Shown: piece after piece, positions 26,479 to 34,755 of the stretch | Layout: each line of letters begins with the position of its first letter | Position numbering within the stretch: position 1 is the stretch's first letter | DNA from: JAWKUK01 sp964402175 | GTDB taxonomy: Bacteria; Planctomycetota; UBA1135; GCA-002686595 | Direction: 5' to 3' | Assembly: GCA_964402175.1 (NCBI GenBank) | Contig: CAYOBN010000012.1 | Coordinates: 22,128-86,127, forward strand | DNA: 64,000 nt | The notes under the pieces: generated by a model | Databases searched by the model: none | The model's input: only the letters and a program-made list of their open reading frames with translations | Told to the model about the DNA's origin: nothing | Position numbers and translations under genes: made by a program

Positions 26479-27537
26479 ATGCCGCGTCGTACGACTTCAG
26501 CCATGTTCACAGCGCACCTTCGCCTCGTTCTCTCCAGCTTGGCCATCGCAGCGCCAGCCACCGCTCAGACCGTCATCGACTCGTTCGCGGGCGGGGTCAA
26601 CCTTGGGGGTTGGACCTGCATTCCGGGCGCCGACGTGATCCAGTCGACCGGCGGAAACCCCGGCGAGCACCTGCGCAACGACTTCTACGACACGTTTGCG
26701 CCGATGCCGCGCACGACCGGCTCGTCCGTCTTCACGGGCGACTGGCGCACCGGTGGTGTCACGGGGTTCGGCATCGATCTGCGCACCTACTCGACGCAGT
26801 TCCAGTTCCAGCGCGAGGCGTCGCTCGTGCTCTCGTCGGGGAGCTGCCAGGTGTACTGGCTCGGAACGTCGTTCGTCCCTCAGCCGAATCAAGGCTGGCG
26901 CTCGATCGACTTCACGATCGATGCGGCGAGCACGACGCTGCCGCCCGGTTGGGCCGTCCTGAACGGCTGCGGGTCCGACGATGCGACGTGGAACGCGGTC
27001 ATCACCGATGTGCGCGAGGTGCTCGTGTTCTACGGCGATCCCACGTTCTTCTTCATCTTCGACGTCTGGGACATCGGTATCGACAACCCGCGCATCACGT
27101 TCGCGTCGCCGGGCACGAATTACTGCGGCCCCGCAGTGCCGAACTCGACGGGTGGGCCGGCGACGATCGTCGCAACGGGCAGCGACGTCGCCGCTCTGAA
27201 CCAGCTCGCGCTGAGCGCGGAGGGTCTGCCGCAGAACACGTTCGGCTTCTTCCTCGCGAGCCGCACGCGCGGCCTCGTGCAGAACCCCGGCGGCAGCGCG
27301 GGACGTCTCTGCCTCGGCGGAGGCATCGGCCGCTACGTGGGGCCGGGGCAGGTCCTGAACTCGGGCAACCTCGGTCGGTTCACCCTCGCGCTCGACTTGA
27401 CGCGGACCCCGACCCCGACCGGCACGGTCGCGGTGCAGGCGGGGGAGACGTGGAACTTCCAGGCGTGGTTCCGCGATGCGCAGGGCGGAGCGTCGACGTC
27501 GAACTTCACGGACGGCCTCGAGGTGCAGTTCCGCTGA
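26479..27537 (+). CDS. Secreted laminin-B-like protein with shared C-terminal module
   Basis: 352 residues (ATG 26503 is an equally good start). Signal peptide to about residue 30 (APATAQ). Residues 32-208 form a beta-sandwich like laminin IV/L4 domains: DSFAGGVNLGGW, SVFTGDWRTGGVTGFGIDL, REASLVLSS, VLVFYGD..., IDNPRITF. The shared module spans Cys216 to the end (YCGPAVPNSTGGPA, FGFFLASRTRG, LCLGGGIGRYVGPGQV, TWNFQAWFRD, SNFTDGLEVQFR). Closest in domain plan to the protein at 54648-55739. No terminator is obvious before hipBA. Confidence 0.88.
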   Translation: MPRRTTSAMFTAHLRLVLSSLAIAAPATAQTVIDSFAGGVNLGGWTCIPGADVIQSTGGNPGEHLRNDFYDTFAPMPRTTGSSVFTGDWRTGGVTGFGIDLRTYSTQFQFQREASLVLSSGSCQVYWLGTSFVPQPNQGWRSIDFTIDAASTTLPPGWAVLNGCGSDDATWNAVITDVREVLVFYGDPTFFFIFDVWDIGIDNPRITFASPGTNYCGPAVPNSTGGPATIVATGSDVAALNQLALSAEGLPQNTFGFFLASRTRGLVQNPGGSAGRLCLGGGIGRYVGPGQVLNSGNLGRFTLALDLTRTPTPTGTVAVQAGETWNFQAWFRDAQGGASTSNFTDGLEVQFR

Positions 27538-27585
27538 CCGCCGGGCCGGGCGCTCGCGTCCGGGGGGGGGCACTGTTCGTCGTAG

Positions 27586-27719
27586 TGTCCGAAAGATGAG
27601 GCATAGACGGCGTTCTGGGCGCCGACGTCCGAAGATCGAGCCCTTGACTGGGAGGACATAATGTCCGAAAGACACTACACTGGAGGACCCAAGGCCACCG
27701 ATGTAGCGAAGATCGGACA
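27586..27719. promoter_or_regulatory. Probable HipB operator cluster
   Basis: TGTCCGAAAGA occurs at 27586-27596 and again at 27662-27672 (there extended to the palindrome TGTC-CGAAA-GACA), with a variant CGTCCGAAGA at 27626-27635 and an inverted TCGGACA at 27713-27719, five bases before the hipB start at 27724. Repeated operators upstream of hipBA are expected because HipB autorepresses its operon. Confidence 0.6.
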
Positions 27720-27723
27720 TCCC

Positions 27724-28071
27724 ATGAGCGCGAGCCGCCCCGTCATTGTCCTCATCCGCGAGCTCGGCGAGCGCATCGCCGCGCACCGACTCTCCCAGAA
27801 CCTCCGGCAGGAGGACGTGGCGCGGGCGACGGGGGTGTCGCGCAGCACGGTCGCTCGGCTCGAGGCCGGGGGCGGGGGCACCCTCGACACCCTGGTGCGC
27901 GTGCTGCAGGCGCTCGGCGCCGAGGACCGCCTCCGCGCGCTCGTCCCCGACGCGCGCGTGCGGCCCCTGGACGAGCGCCCCGACGCCGGCCAGCGCAAGC
28001 GGGCGAGCGCGCCGTCGCCGAATGACCCGGGCAATTCCTCGGCGACTTGGACCTGGGACGACGCGGAATGA
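27724..28071 (+). CDS. hipB: HipB-like antitoxin / HTH regulator
   Basis: 115 residues. ATG 27724 is preferred over the upstream in-frame ATG 27661 because the latter lies inside the repeated operator-like sequences. A Xre/Cro-type helix-turn-helix spans residues about 14-50 (NLRQEDVARATGVSRSTVAR, LEAG). The C-terminal half is polar and proline/alanine-rich. By family knowledge HipB binds HipA, neutralises it and represses the operon. The stop overlaps the hipA start by 4 bp (ATGA). Confidence 0.9.
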   Translation: MSASRPVIVLIRELGERIAAHRLSQNLRQEDVARATGVSRSTVARLEAGGGGTLDTLVRVLQALGAEDRLRALVPDARVRPLDERPDAGQRKRASAPSPNDPGNSSATWTWDDAE

Positions 28072-29390
28072 GCACCCGCGCCCACGTCGTGCTCTGGGGG
28101 CGCCGCATCGGCGCGGTGCTCTGGGACGCACAGCGCTCGGTCGGCGCGTTCGAGTACGAACCCGCGTTCGTGCAGTCGGGCATCCAAGTCGCGCCCCTGA
28201 CGCTGCCCCTCCGCCGCGGCGTGTTCGACTTTCCCGAGCTGCCGAAGCAGACCTTTCACGGACTGCCTGGGCTCTTGGCGGACAGCCTGCCCGATCGTTT
28301 CGGCAACGCGCTGATCGATCGTTGGCTCGCGCAGCAGGGCCGACCGCCGGGCAGCATGGACCCGGTGGAGCGCTTGCTCTACACCGGCCGGCGCGGGATG
28401 GGCGCGCTGGAGTTCGAGCCCGCGCAGGGCACCCCATCCGCCGACGGCTCTGCGGTCCACATCGCACCGCTCGTCGAGTTGGCGAACAGCGTCCTCGCGC
28501 GGCGTGCAGCGCTCACGGGTGTCATCGACGGCAAGGACGACCACAAAGCCCTCGCCGAGCTATTACGCGTCGGTACGTCGGCTGGCGGCGCGCGCGCCAA
28601 GGCAGTGCTCGCGTGGAACGAATCGACGGGTGAGTTCCACTCGGGCCAGACGCACGCGGGTCCCGGCTTCACCCAGTGGCTGCTGAAGTTCGACGGCGTG
28701 GTGGAGAGCGGCGACCATGGCCTCGCCGACCCAGCGGGTTACGGCCGCCTCGAGTACGCGTGTTACCTGCTGGCGACCGAGGTCGGCGTCGAGATGATGC
28801 GCTCGCGCCTCCACGAAGAGGGCGGTCGTGCGCACTTCATGACGCAGCGCTTCGACCGGGTCGGCGCGGCGTCGAGCGGCCAAACCGAGAAGCTGCACAT
28901 GCTGTCGCTCGGCGGCCTCTGTCACTACGACTTCAATCTGCCGCGCGCGTACTCCTACGAACAAGCGCTCGAGGCGATCCGCCGCCTGGGCCTCGATCGA
29001 GGCGCCCTCGAGCAGATGGTGCTGCGCGCCATCGTGAACGTCGTCATTCGCAACCAGGACGACCACGTCAAGAACACCGCGTTCCTGATGGACAAACAGG
29101 GCTCGTGGCGGCTCGCGCCCGCCTACGACGTCGTCTACGCCCACAATCCCAGCGGCGTGTGGACCAGCCAGCACCAGATGACGATCAACGGCAAAGCCGA
29201 CGACTTCGAGCGCGCCGATCTGCGAGCGCTCGGCCGCCTGGCGGACCTGAAGACGCGCAAGGTCGATGCGCTGCTCGACCGCGTCCTCGCTGCGGCGCGC
29301 CGCTGGGACGATCATGCGAGTCGAGCCGGCGTCCCCGCTGAATTGGCGCGCCGCGCGCGAGCTGGCTTCCGATTGTCGCTCGGCGCTTGA
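28068..29390 (+). CDS. hipA: HipA-family serine/threonine kinase toxin
   Basis: 440 residues, standard HipA length. The N-subdomain 1 (VVLWGRRIGAVLWDAQRSVG) is followed by GLPGLLADSLPDRFGN. Kinase elements are complete: GTSAGGARAK with Ser171 at the P-loop/autophosphorylation region, Lys207 (WLLKFDG), NQDDHVKN with catalytic Asp331 and Asn336, and APAYDVV with Asp354 as metal ligand. E. coli HipA phosphorylates glutamyl-tRNA synthetase and causes persistence; the same target here is inference. Translationally coupled to hipB. Confidence 0.95.
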   Translation: MSTRAHVVLWGRRIGAVLWDAQRSVGAFEYEPAFVQSGIQVAPLTLPLRRGVFDFPELPKQTFHGLPGLLADSLPDRFGNALIDRWLAQQGRPPGSMDPVERLLYTGRRGMGALEFEPAQGTPSADGSAVHIAPLVELANSVLARRAALTGVIDGKDDHKALAELLRVGTSAGGARAKAVLAWNESTGEFHSGQTHAGPGFTQWLLKFDGVVESGDHGLADPAGYGRLEYACYLLATEVGVEMMRSRLHEEGGRAHFMTQRFDRVGAASSGQTEKLHMLSLGGLCHYDFNLPRAYSYEQALEAIRRLGLDRGALEQMVLRAIVNVVIRNQDDHVKNTAFLMDKQGSWRLAPAYDVVYAHNPSGVWTSQHQMTINGKADDFERADLRALGRLADLKTRKVDALLDRVLAAARRWDDHASRAGVPAELARRARAGFRLSLGA

Positions 29391-29430
29391 ACCGCTGATG
29401 ACAAGGCTGTCGAAGCTCGCGATCAGCGGT
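29391..29430 (+). terminator. Inverted repeat directly after hipA stop
   Basis: ACCGCTGAT (29391-29399) and ATCAGCGGT (29422-29430), separated by 22 nt, immediately follow the hipA stop. The long loop makes it a weak candidate terminator. Confidence 0.35.
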
Positions 29431-29603
29431 CGAGCGCCGTGAGCTATGCAAGGAACGCAGTGGTTCCTGCGATTGCTGCGGCCGTGGGAGCGGCTCGTCG
29501 AGCGCGTCACGTCGACGAGCTCGAGGTCAACGGCCCGCCGACCGAACTCGAAGCGCCCCCGGCGCAGCGCTTCCGGCAACGGTGGTTCGCCCGAGCAGAG
29601 CGC

Positions 29604-30650
29604 TCAGTCCACCGTGAACCGCACCACCACCAACATCGCCTGCGCCCCGAGCGAGCCGACCACGGTCTCCTGGCCGTGTTGCAGGGTCAGGTCGGTCGCG
29701 AACGAATCGATGGTCGCAGCGCGCTCGTACGTTTCGGCGGAGGACGAGTTGGCCTCCTTCTGCGGCGGGCGGTGGCGCTGGCACTGTACTTCGCACTGAC
29801 CGAGCAGCAGCGTGCGGTTCTCGGCGTCGTAGGCCCGCGTCGGGACTCGCAGGAGGAAACGGTCGGGCTCGGGGCTCTCGAGCGCGCCGAAGTGCGTGCG
29901 CAGCTCGAGCGCTGTACTGCCCGTGACCGAGGCCCGCAGGACTTGGCGTCCGACCTCGCGGAACTGTTGCCCGGGCATCAGGCTCGCGAGCGCCTTGCCG
30001 AGCTCTCCCCCGACCGTCGTCGAACCGGCGTCTTGTGTCGCTTCGATCAGGCGTACGTGCAGCGTCATCTGCGGCGCGGGTTGGTCGACCTGGAGCAAGA
30101 GCGACTCTGCGCGTGCGACGTCCGCGGTGGCTCCCTTCAAGACGACCATGCCGGACTCGACGATGAACTGCCTTTGCACGTTCGTCGCGAACGACTCCAG
30201 CAAGACCTGCGCCGACGAGATCGATAGGGACCGCAGCCGTACAGTGCGGGTCAGCTCCGTGACCTCGGGGATCACCGGCTCGGACGCCTCGCCGAGTTGG
30301 AGATCGAGGTGCTCGAGGAGGCGCAGACCGCTCTCCAGGCCGGCGTCGTCGCCCTGGACCACGATGCACGTACCCAAGGGCACAAAACGCTCGCGGAAGA
30401 CGACCGCGTTCGTCTCACCGGTGGCGGGATCCGTCACGCGGATGGCGATGCGCGAACCGGCGAGCTGCCGGACGCACTCGAGCAAGGCGGGGGCGTTGGA
30501 GTGCTCGGGTTTGAAGAGGCTCATCCCGATGTCTCCTTCAGCGATCGCTGCCGAGTGCTGGCGCGAGGCGGCGCCGCCGGCAGTATCTTGGCTGACTACG
30601 GGTGCGCAGAAGAGGAGCGATGCGGTGAGGAGGACGGTCGATGCGGACAT
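29604..30650 (-). CDS. Secreted protein with secretin N-domain-like repeats
   Basis: 348 residues with a signal peptide (MSASTVLLTASLLFCAPVVS). Two alpha/beta units resemble secretin N0/N1 (type II/III short) domains: ALLECVRQLAGSRIAIRVTD and VRLRSLSISSAQVLLESFAT followed by QRQFIVESGMVVLKGATADV and ARAESLLLQVDQP, the classic secretin repeat ending. The remaining 150 residues (MTLHVRLIEATQDAGST to the end) start like the entry to a secretin barrel but are too short to form one, and no transmembrane strands or GxxVPL motif are seen. Last gene of an ECF sigma/anti-sigma operon, 45 bp after the anti-sigma gene. Confidence 0.7.
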   Translation of the reverse strand: MSASTVLLTASLLFCAPVVSQDTAGGAASRQHSAAIAEGDIGMSLFKPEHSNAPALLECVRQLAGSRIAIRVTDPATGETNAVVFRERFVPLGTCIVVQGDDAGLESGLRLLEHLDLQLGEASEPVIPEVTELTRTVRLRSLSISSAQVLLESFATNVQRQFIVESGMVVLKGATADVARAESLLLQVDQPAPQMTLHVRLIEATQDAGSTTVGGELGKALASLMPGQQFREVGRQVLRASVTGSTALELRTHFGALESPEPDRFLLRVPTRAYDAENRTLLLGQCEVQCQRHRPPQKEANSSSAETYERAATIDSFATDLTLQHGQETVVGSLGAQAMLVVVRFTVD

Positions 30651-30695
30651 GATGTGAGGTCGGTGCTCGAGTCAGGGGCGAAGGACAGCGGTCCT

Positions 30696-31190
30696 TCAGC
30701 GGGGTTCGAGGAGCACAAAACGAATCCCCTTGGCTTCGAACTCCACGCCGTCGGGGCGCAGATGAACGTGTTCTGGTTGGATGTGCAGGTGGGACGCCGC
30801 GGAGGCCGGCGGCACGGCCGAGCGCGGCGCGGCGCTCGCTGCTCGGGGCGCTTCCCTCTGCGTCTCGTCGGGCTGCAGTCGGACGAGATAGAGAGGCGAG
30901 CAGAGCAGCGCAGCGGCGACGCCTGATACGGCGATCCGCACGGCCGTGCGACGGGCCCTGCGCTCGAGCACGACAGAGCGCTCGATGCGCCTGCGCAGCG
31001 CTTGGGGTAAGGTCACTGCGGGGCTCTCGAGCGCACCCCACGCAGCCTGCAAGTGAGCCACCGCGGCGCGCGTCCGTTCATCACAGGACGCGAGGTCTTC
31101 GGCAGGCAATCCATCGAGCGGTGCAGTGGGTCCGAGCCCCTGCCACACACGCTGAAGCTCGACGTGGTGCGCTTCGGAGTCTTCAGTCAT
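30696..31190 (-). CDS. Putative membrane anti-sigma factor
   Basis: 164 residues; ATG overlaps the stop of the ECF sigma gene by 4 bp. A cytosolic helical part (HHVELQRVWQGL, CDERTRAAVAHLQAAWGAL) precedes basic residues and one transmembrane helix (about 85-103, VRIAVSGVAAALLCSPLYLV), then an Ala/Pro-rich linker and a short extracytoplasmic end. No zinc-binding H-x3-C-x2-C motif is present. The anti-sigma role is inferred from gene order and topology. Confidence 0.7.
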   Translation of the reverse strand: MTEDSEAHHVELQRVWQGLGPTAPLDGLPAEDLASCDERTRAAVAHLQAAWGALESPAVTLPQALRRRIERSVVLERRARRTAVRIAVSGVAAALLCSPLYLVRLQPDETQREAPRAASAAPRSAVPPASAASHLHIQPEHVHLRPDGVEFEAKGIRFVLLEPR

Positions 31191-31792
31191 CGCGCACGGT
31201 CTCCTTCGTCCAGCATGGGTGCCAGCAGGTCGCGCATCCGGCGGCGCGCAAAGCTCAGAGCGGCGCGCACGGTCGAGGCCGCGATGCCGAGCTGTTCGGC
31301 CGCCTCCGCCGAATCAAAACCTTCGAGGTCGATCAGGACGAACACCTCGCGCTCGCGCGGGGGGAGGACACCCAGCGACCGATCGACGAGCTCCGAGACT
31401 TCGTTCGCTGCGGCGATGTCCGCCGGATCAAGCGACGACGCAGTGGGCCCCTCGCGGCGGGCCTCGTGTTCGCCCCGGCGCAGGGCGGAGCGCTGTCGAT
31501 CACGGCAGACGTTGACGACGACCCGGTTGCGCCAAGCGGCGTACGGCCGCTCCGGGTCCCAGCGTTCGAGGTGGTCTGCGAGGCGCAACATGGCGTCTTG
31601 AGCGACGTCGTCGGCCTCGCTCCGACTGGCCAGGAAACCCTGGCACAGGCGGTGGACCCGCGGATACTCCACGCGGTACCACGCGCCCAGCACGTCGTGT
31701 CCGCTCCGCAGCGCGCGGGCGAGCTCGGCGGCTGGATCCCTGCGTGGCCCATCGGCAGCGGCGTCCGCAGGCATGTCGGTCCGTTCCATCAC
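31187..31792 (-). CDS. ECF RNA polymerase sigma factor
   Basis: 201 residues. Region 2 shows YRVEYPRVHRLCQGFLASRS, ADDVAQDAMLRLADHLERW and YAAWRNRVVVNVCRD (core binding and -10 recognition); region 4 shows LPPREREVFVLIDLEGFDSA followed by EAAEQLGIAASTVRAAL, the -35 recognition helix-turn-helix. It directs transcription of a small regulon, presumably including its own operon (anti-sigma, secretin-like protein). Repeat copy 1 (31825-31950) lies directly upstream. Confidence 0.92.
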   Translation of the reverse strand: MMERTDMPADAAADGPRRDPAAELARALRSGHDVLGAWYRVEYPRVHRLCQGFLASRSEADDVAQDAMLRLADHLERWDPERPYAAWRNRVVVNVCRDRQRSALRRGEHEARREGPTASSLDPADIAAANEVSELVDRSLGVLPPREREVFVLIDLEGFDSAEAAEQLGIAASTVRAALSFARRRMRDLLAPMLDEGDRAR

Positions 31793-31824
31793 TCATGGGG
31801 TGGTACGCCCGAGGCGACCGCCGC

Positions 31825-31950
31825 GCTGGGTGGATTCCGTAGAAAGACGCCGTTCCGTCGACGAGAGGGTACCCGGGCCGGAGGCCTCGCTTCGGCCGCG
31901 GCGCCGCCAGCGGAGCCGCCACGCAGCCGCAGCAGCGAGCGCAGCGCAGC
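31825..31950. repeat. About 125-bp dispersed repeat, copy 1
   Basis: Aligns with 39017-39140 over its length with about three-quarters identity and one single-base gap; shared blocks include AGACGCCGTTC and TCGGCCGCGGCGCCG. It lies just upstream of the ECF sigma gene. No terminal inverted repeats or coding content recognised. Confidence 0.65.
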
Positions 31951-32213
31951 GTCGCGCCTAGCTAGGGAAGAGCGCGATCCACCTGGGCGGACGGTCCGGG
32001 GCCAGACCGGCCTCGAGAGCACGGGCTCCAGCAAACCGCCAGCATTGCGCGGTGCCTACGCGGGCTGCCCACCGCGGCCAGGCGGGGTCCAGTACAGGTG
32101 TCCGGGAGAGCTGTAGGGCGCACCAGCACGGTGTGAGCTCGCGCCCACACCGGAGGCCATGATGGTTTCGTGCGACCAGCGCGCCAACGGCCCGGCATGA
32201 CCCGCGACCTCGG
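31951..32213. other. Intergenic region without recognisable genes
   Basis: Between repeat copy 1 and the end of the secreted protein gene at 32214. Six-frame reading shows no recognisable protein; nothing further identified. Confidence 0.4.
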
Positions 32214-33266
32214 TCAGAGGAATGTGACCGACCGAGCCGAAGACAAGTTCGACGTGGCCGCACCTCCGCTCGAGTCGCGGTACCACGCTTGGAAGTGCCA
32301 GGTCTCGCCGACTTGGATGGAGACGATGCCTGTCGCTGTCGGGTGGGCGGTGAGATCCAACTGAAGCGTCGCGATCCCGCCAGCGCCTGAGCTCTGCACC
32401 TGACCCGGCCCGTTGAAGCGGCCGATGTTCTGGCCGAGGCACAGCGTGCCCTGGCCGCCGCCAGCGTTTGGGAGCGATCCTTGTGACGCGCTGGTCAGGA
32501 AGAGGGTCGTGGCCTGTGCCGGCAGCCCCCGCGCGCGCAGCTCGAGCTGATTCAAGAACAGCTCGTCGCTGCCGATGGTGGTCAGCGTCGCGGCCGCCCC
32601 CGTGGAGTTGGGGACACCAGCGCAGGTCGTCGTCCCGACGAGTCTGCCGAGCTGCAAGACCTGGATCCCGTTGATCGAGTCGATGCCGCTCAGCACCGAG
32701 ATGCGCACCACCAGAGTCGATCCCGGTCCGAGCTCGACCTCGTGCTCGGCGTGGGTCACGCCGCGCACGAACCCCTGGGAGAAGTCACCGCCGACCGACT
32801 GCAGTGGATCGGGAGAGCCTGAGACGGCGACCCCGGTCCGGAACGTGGCGTCGTCGGGAGCGAGCGCGTACGTCAGGACCTGATAGACCCCCGCTGCGAG
32901 CCCTCTGAAACGAAGCTCGCTGTCGCCAAGGGTATAGCAGCAATCGTCCAGGAGCCGCTGGTCGTCGCCCGTCGTGAGCGGTGCGTTCTCCTCGAAGGGG
33001 AAGAAACGACCACCCAGCGGATCGAGCTCGAGCACGACGCCGCTCGAAGCGTTGGCCGTCGTGCGCAGCGGCGGAGTGGTGAAGACCCCGCTGCCGAGCT
33101 GGTCCGAGTCGACGAGGTTCCAGTGTCCAGCCGCATTCGCTGCGGCGCCATAGCCCGAGCTCGGCACGCCGAACCCGAGCGCGAAGCTACCGAAGTCGAC
33201 GTGGAACGACTGCGCCGACGCGGACGTCACCGCTGCGGCCCCCATCAAGATTGCAGCAAGGTTCAT
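32214..33266 (-). CDS. Secreted malectin-like protein with shared C-terminal module
   Basis: 350 residues from ATG 33266: signal peptide 1-19 (AAVTSASAQ). The N-terminal domain SFHVDFGSFALGFGVPSSGYG with AAGHWNLVD, LRFRGLAAGVYQVLTYALAP and INGIQVLQLG has the look of a malectin/galactose-binding-like jelly roll as found in planctomycetal sugar-binding proteins. The shared module runs from Cys215 (TCAGVPNSTGAAA, LFLTSASQG, LCLGQNIGRFNGPGQV with Cys276, TWHFQAWYRD). Separate transcription from the kelch gene is possible; only 40 bp separate them. Confidence 0.85.
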   Translation of the reverse strand: MNLAAILMGAAAVTSASAQSFHVDFGSFALGFGVPSSGYGAAANAAGHWNLVDSDQLGSGVFTTPPLRTTANASSGVVLELDPLGGRFFPFEENAPLTTGDDQRLLDDCCYTLGDSELRFRGLAAGVYQVLTYALAPDDATFRTGVAVSGSPDPLQSVGGDFSQGFVRGVTHAEHEVELGPGSTLVVRISVLSGIDSINGIQVLQLGRLVGTTTCAGVPNSTGAAATLTTIGSDELFLNQLELRARGLPAQATTLFLTSASQGSLPNAGGGQGTLCLGQNIGRFNGPGQVQSSGAGGIATLQLDLTAHPTATGIVSIQVGETWHFQAWYRDSSGGAATSNLSSARSVTFL

Positions 33267-33306
33267 CGAGCGGTCCCAGAGCGGTGCCATGGCACGTGGG
33301 TTGGGT

Positions 33307-34755
33307 TCATTGCGTCACGGTTACAGCGAGCGCGTCGCTGACGTGGGTCGATGGGCTCGGGATCGCGTCGCGAATCAGGGCCTGGAAGTAGAGGGTCTCA
33401 CCCGGGAGCGCAGGGCGTGTGGCGCCGAGCGGGAGCTGGGTCAGGTCGATCGTCGCGGCGAGGGTCCCGTCGGCGTCGACCGCGCGCACGGACGACGAAA
33501 GGAGCCCAGCTCCGCCGCCGATGCACAGGGCACCCGACCCGAAGGGCGGGATGACTGGAGTCGTCCCCACGGCGAACACGCCGATGCGGCCCGGAGGTGC
33601 GTCGTGCGCAGCAAGGGTCAGGTAATTGTCGCTCAGGGACGTCATGCCTGCCGCACGCATACGGGCTGGACGACCCGTCGAGTTCGGAACCGTTGCCGGG
33701 CAGTACGGACGACCGATGTGCGAGGCGAGGGACAGGATGTCGACGCGTTGGGAGCCATCGGAGACGGTCAGAGCACGCTGCCCCCCGGCGATATAGACCT
33801 GGTCGTGGTCCTTCGACGCCGCGATCGCTCCGAAGCGGAATTCGCCTCCGCCCGACATGGATAGCCACTCACCGGTCAGCGTGTTGAAGATGTTCGTCTC
33901 GTCCGTGAACAACGGAGTGAGCGGCGCGCGGCCGCTGGAGAAGATCACGAATGGGTCGAGCGCAGCCGTGTAGGTGATGCAACGATCGAACGGGCGCGTG
34001 GTCGTCGTCCAGACACCCCCTTCCAGGTCGAGGATCCACATCTCCGGTATCTGCCCAGGCGCCGGACAACCCAAGAGGTATAGCTTCCCGTGGAGGATCG
34101 CGCCTTCGGTGATCTCTGCTGGAGCAGTGAAGTGGCGCCACTGGTCATGGAGGGCGTCATAGACATCGACGTTGTTGATCACTCCCGCGCCACCTCCTCC
34201 GAGGAGGCACGCCCATCGTTCCTCCGAAGTGACTTTGACTAACGCGCGCGATGTGCCGGGGAGCGCCTTGACGGTCCATGTCCACGAGGTCGTATCGAGC
34301 ACCTGGGCCTCGAGGCCAGCGCCAAAGCCAGGTCCGAAGACGACCTTCCCACCGACCGCGGCAGCGTTCAAGCCCCGCACGGGCAGCGGCAGAGCCTCCT
34401 GTCGCACGAGCGTCATCGTGCGTAGGTCGAAGACGTCGACCCTTGCGGTGTTGGTCGTCGGGTCGATGAACCAGGGCACCTCGCCACCGCCGACGATCAG
34501 GAGGTCACCGACGACGGCAGCGCCCATGCAGCATCGCGGCAGGCTCATCTGGATCGTCGTACGCTGCCGGCTCGGGACCTCGAACACGTCGATCGAGTCC
34601 TTGAATCCGTCGCGACTGCCGACCATCGCGATGTAGTCTCCCCCGGCTGCGGCCGCGTGCCGAGAGCGACTGTCCGACAGGCGATGTGACGACCACTGCG
34701 CGCTGGCGCTCGATACCAGACCGAGCGCCAGGGTGATGGATAGCGCACGATTCAC
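33307..34755 (-). CDS. Secreted kelch-repeat protein with divergent C-terminal module
   Basis: 482 residues with signal peptide 1-19 (LGLVSSASAQ). Kelch blades are recognisable by repeated GG pairs followed by aromatic strands: VVGDLLIVGGGEVPWF, AVGGKVVFGPGFG, ERWACLLGGGGAG, HGKLYLLGCPAPG, DQVYIAGGQRALT. From about residue 352 a divergent copy of the shared module occurs (PYCPATVPNSTGRPA, GALCIGGGAGLL, GETLYFQALIRD), keeping both cysteines. Its ATG overlaps the stop of the dehydrogenase-like gene by 4 bp. Confidence 0.85.
   Translation of the reverse strand: MNRALSITLALGLVSSASAQWSSHRLSDSRSRHAAAAGGDYIAMVGSRDGFKDSIDVFEVPSRQRTTIQMSLPRCCMGAAVVGDLLIVGGGEVPWFIDPTTNTARVDVFDLRTMTLVRQEALPLPVRGLNAAAVGGKVVFGPGFGAGLEAQVLDTTSWTWTVKALPGTSRALVKVTSEERWACLLGGGGAGVINNVDVYDALHDQWRHFTAPAEITEGAILHGKLYLLGCPAPGQIPEMWILDLEGGVWTTTTRPFDRCITYTAALDPFVIFSSGRAPLTPLFTDETNIFNTLTGEWLSMSGGGEFRFGAIAASKDHDQVYIAGGQRALTVSDGSQRVDILSLASHIGRPYCPATVPNSTGRPARMRAAGMTSLSDNYLTLAAHDAPPGRIGVFAVGTTPVIPPFGSGALCIGGGAGLLSSSVRAVDADGTLAATIDLTQLPLGATRPALPGETLYFQALIRDAIPSPSTHVSDALAVTVTQ

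Noticed and set aside
29604..30650. Full secretin of a type II or III secretion system
   Set aside because: Only N-domain-like repeats are present; no barrel-forming C-terminal half.
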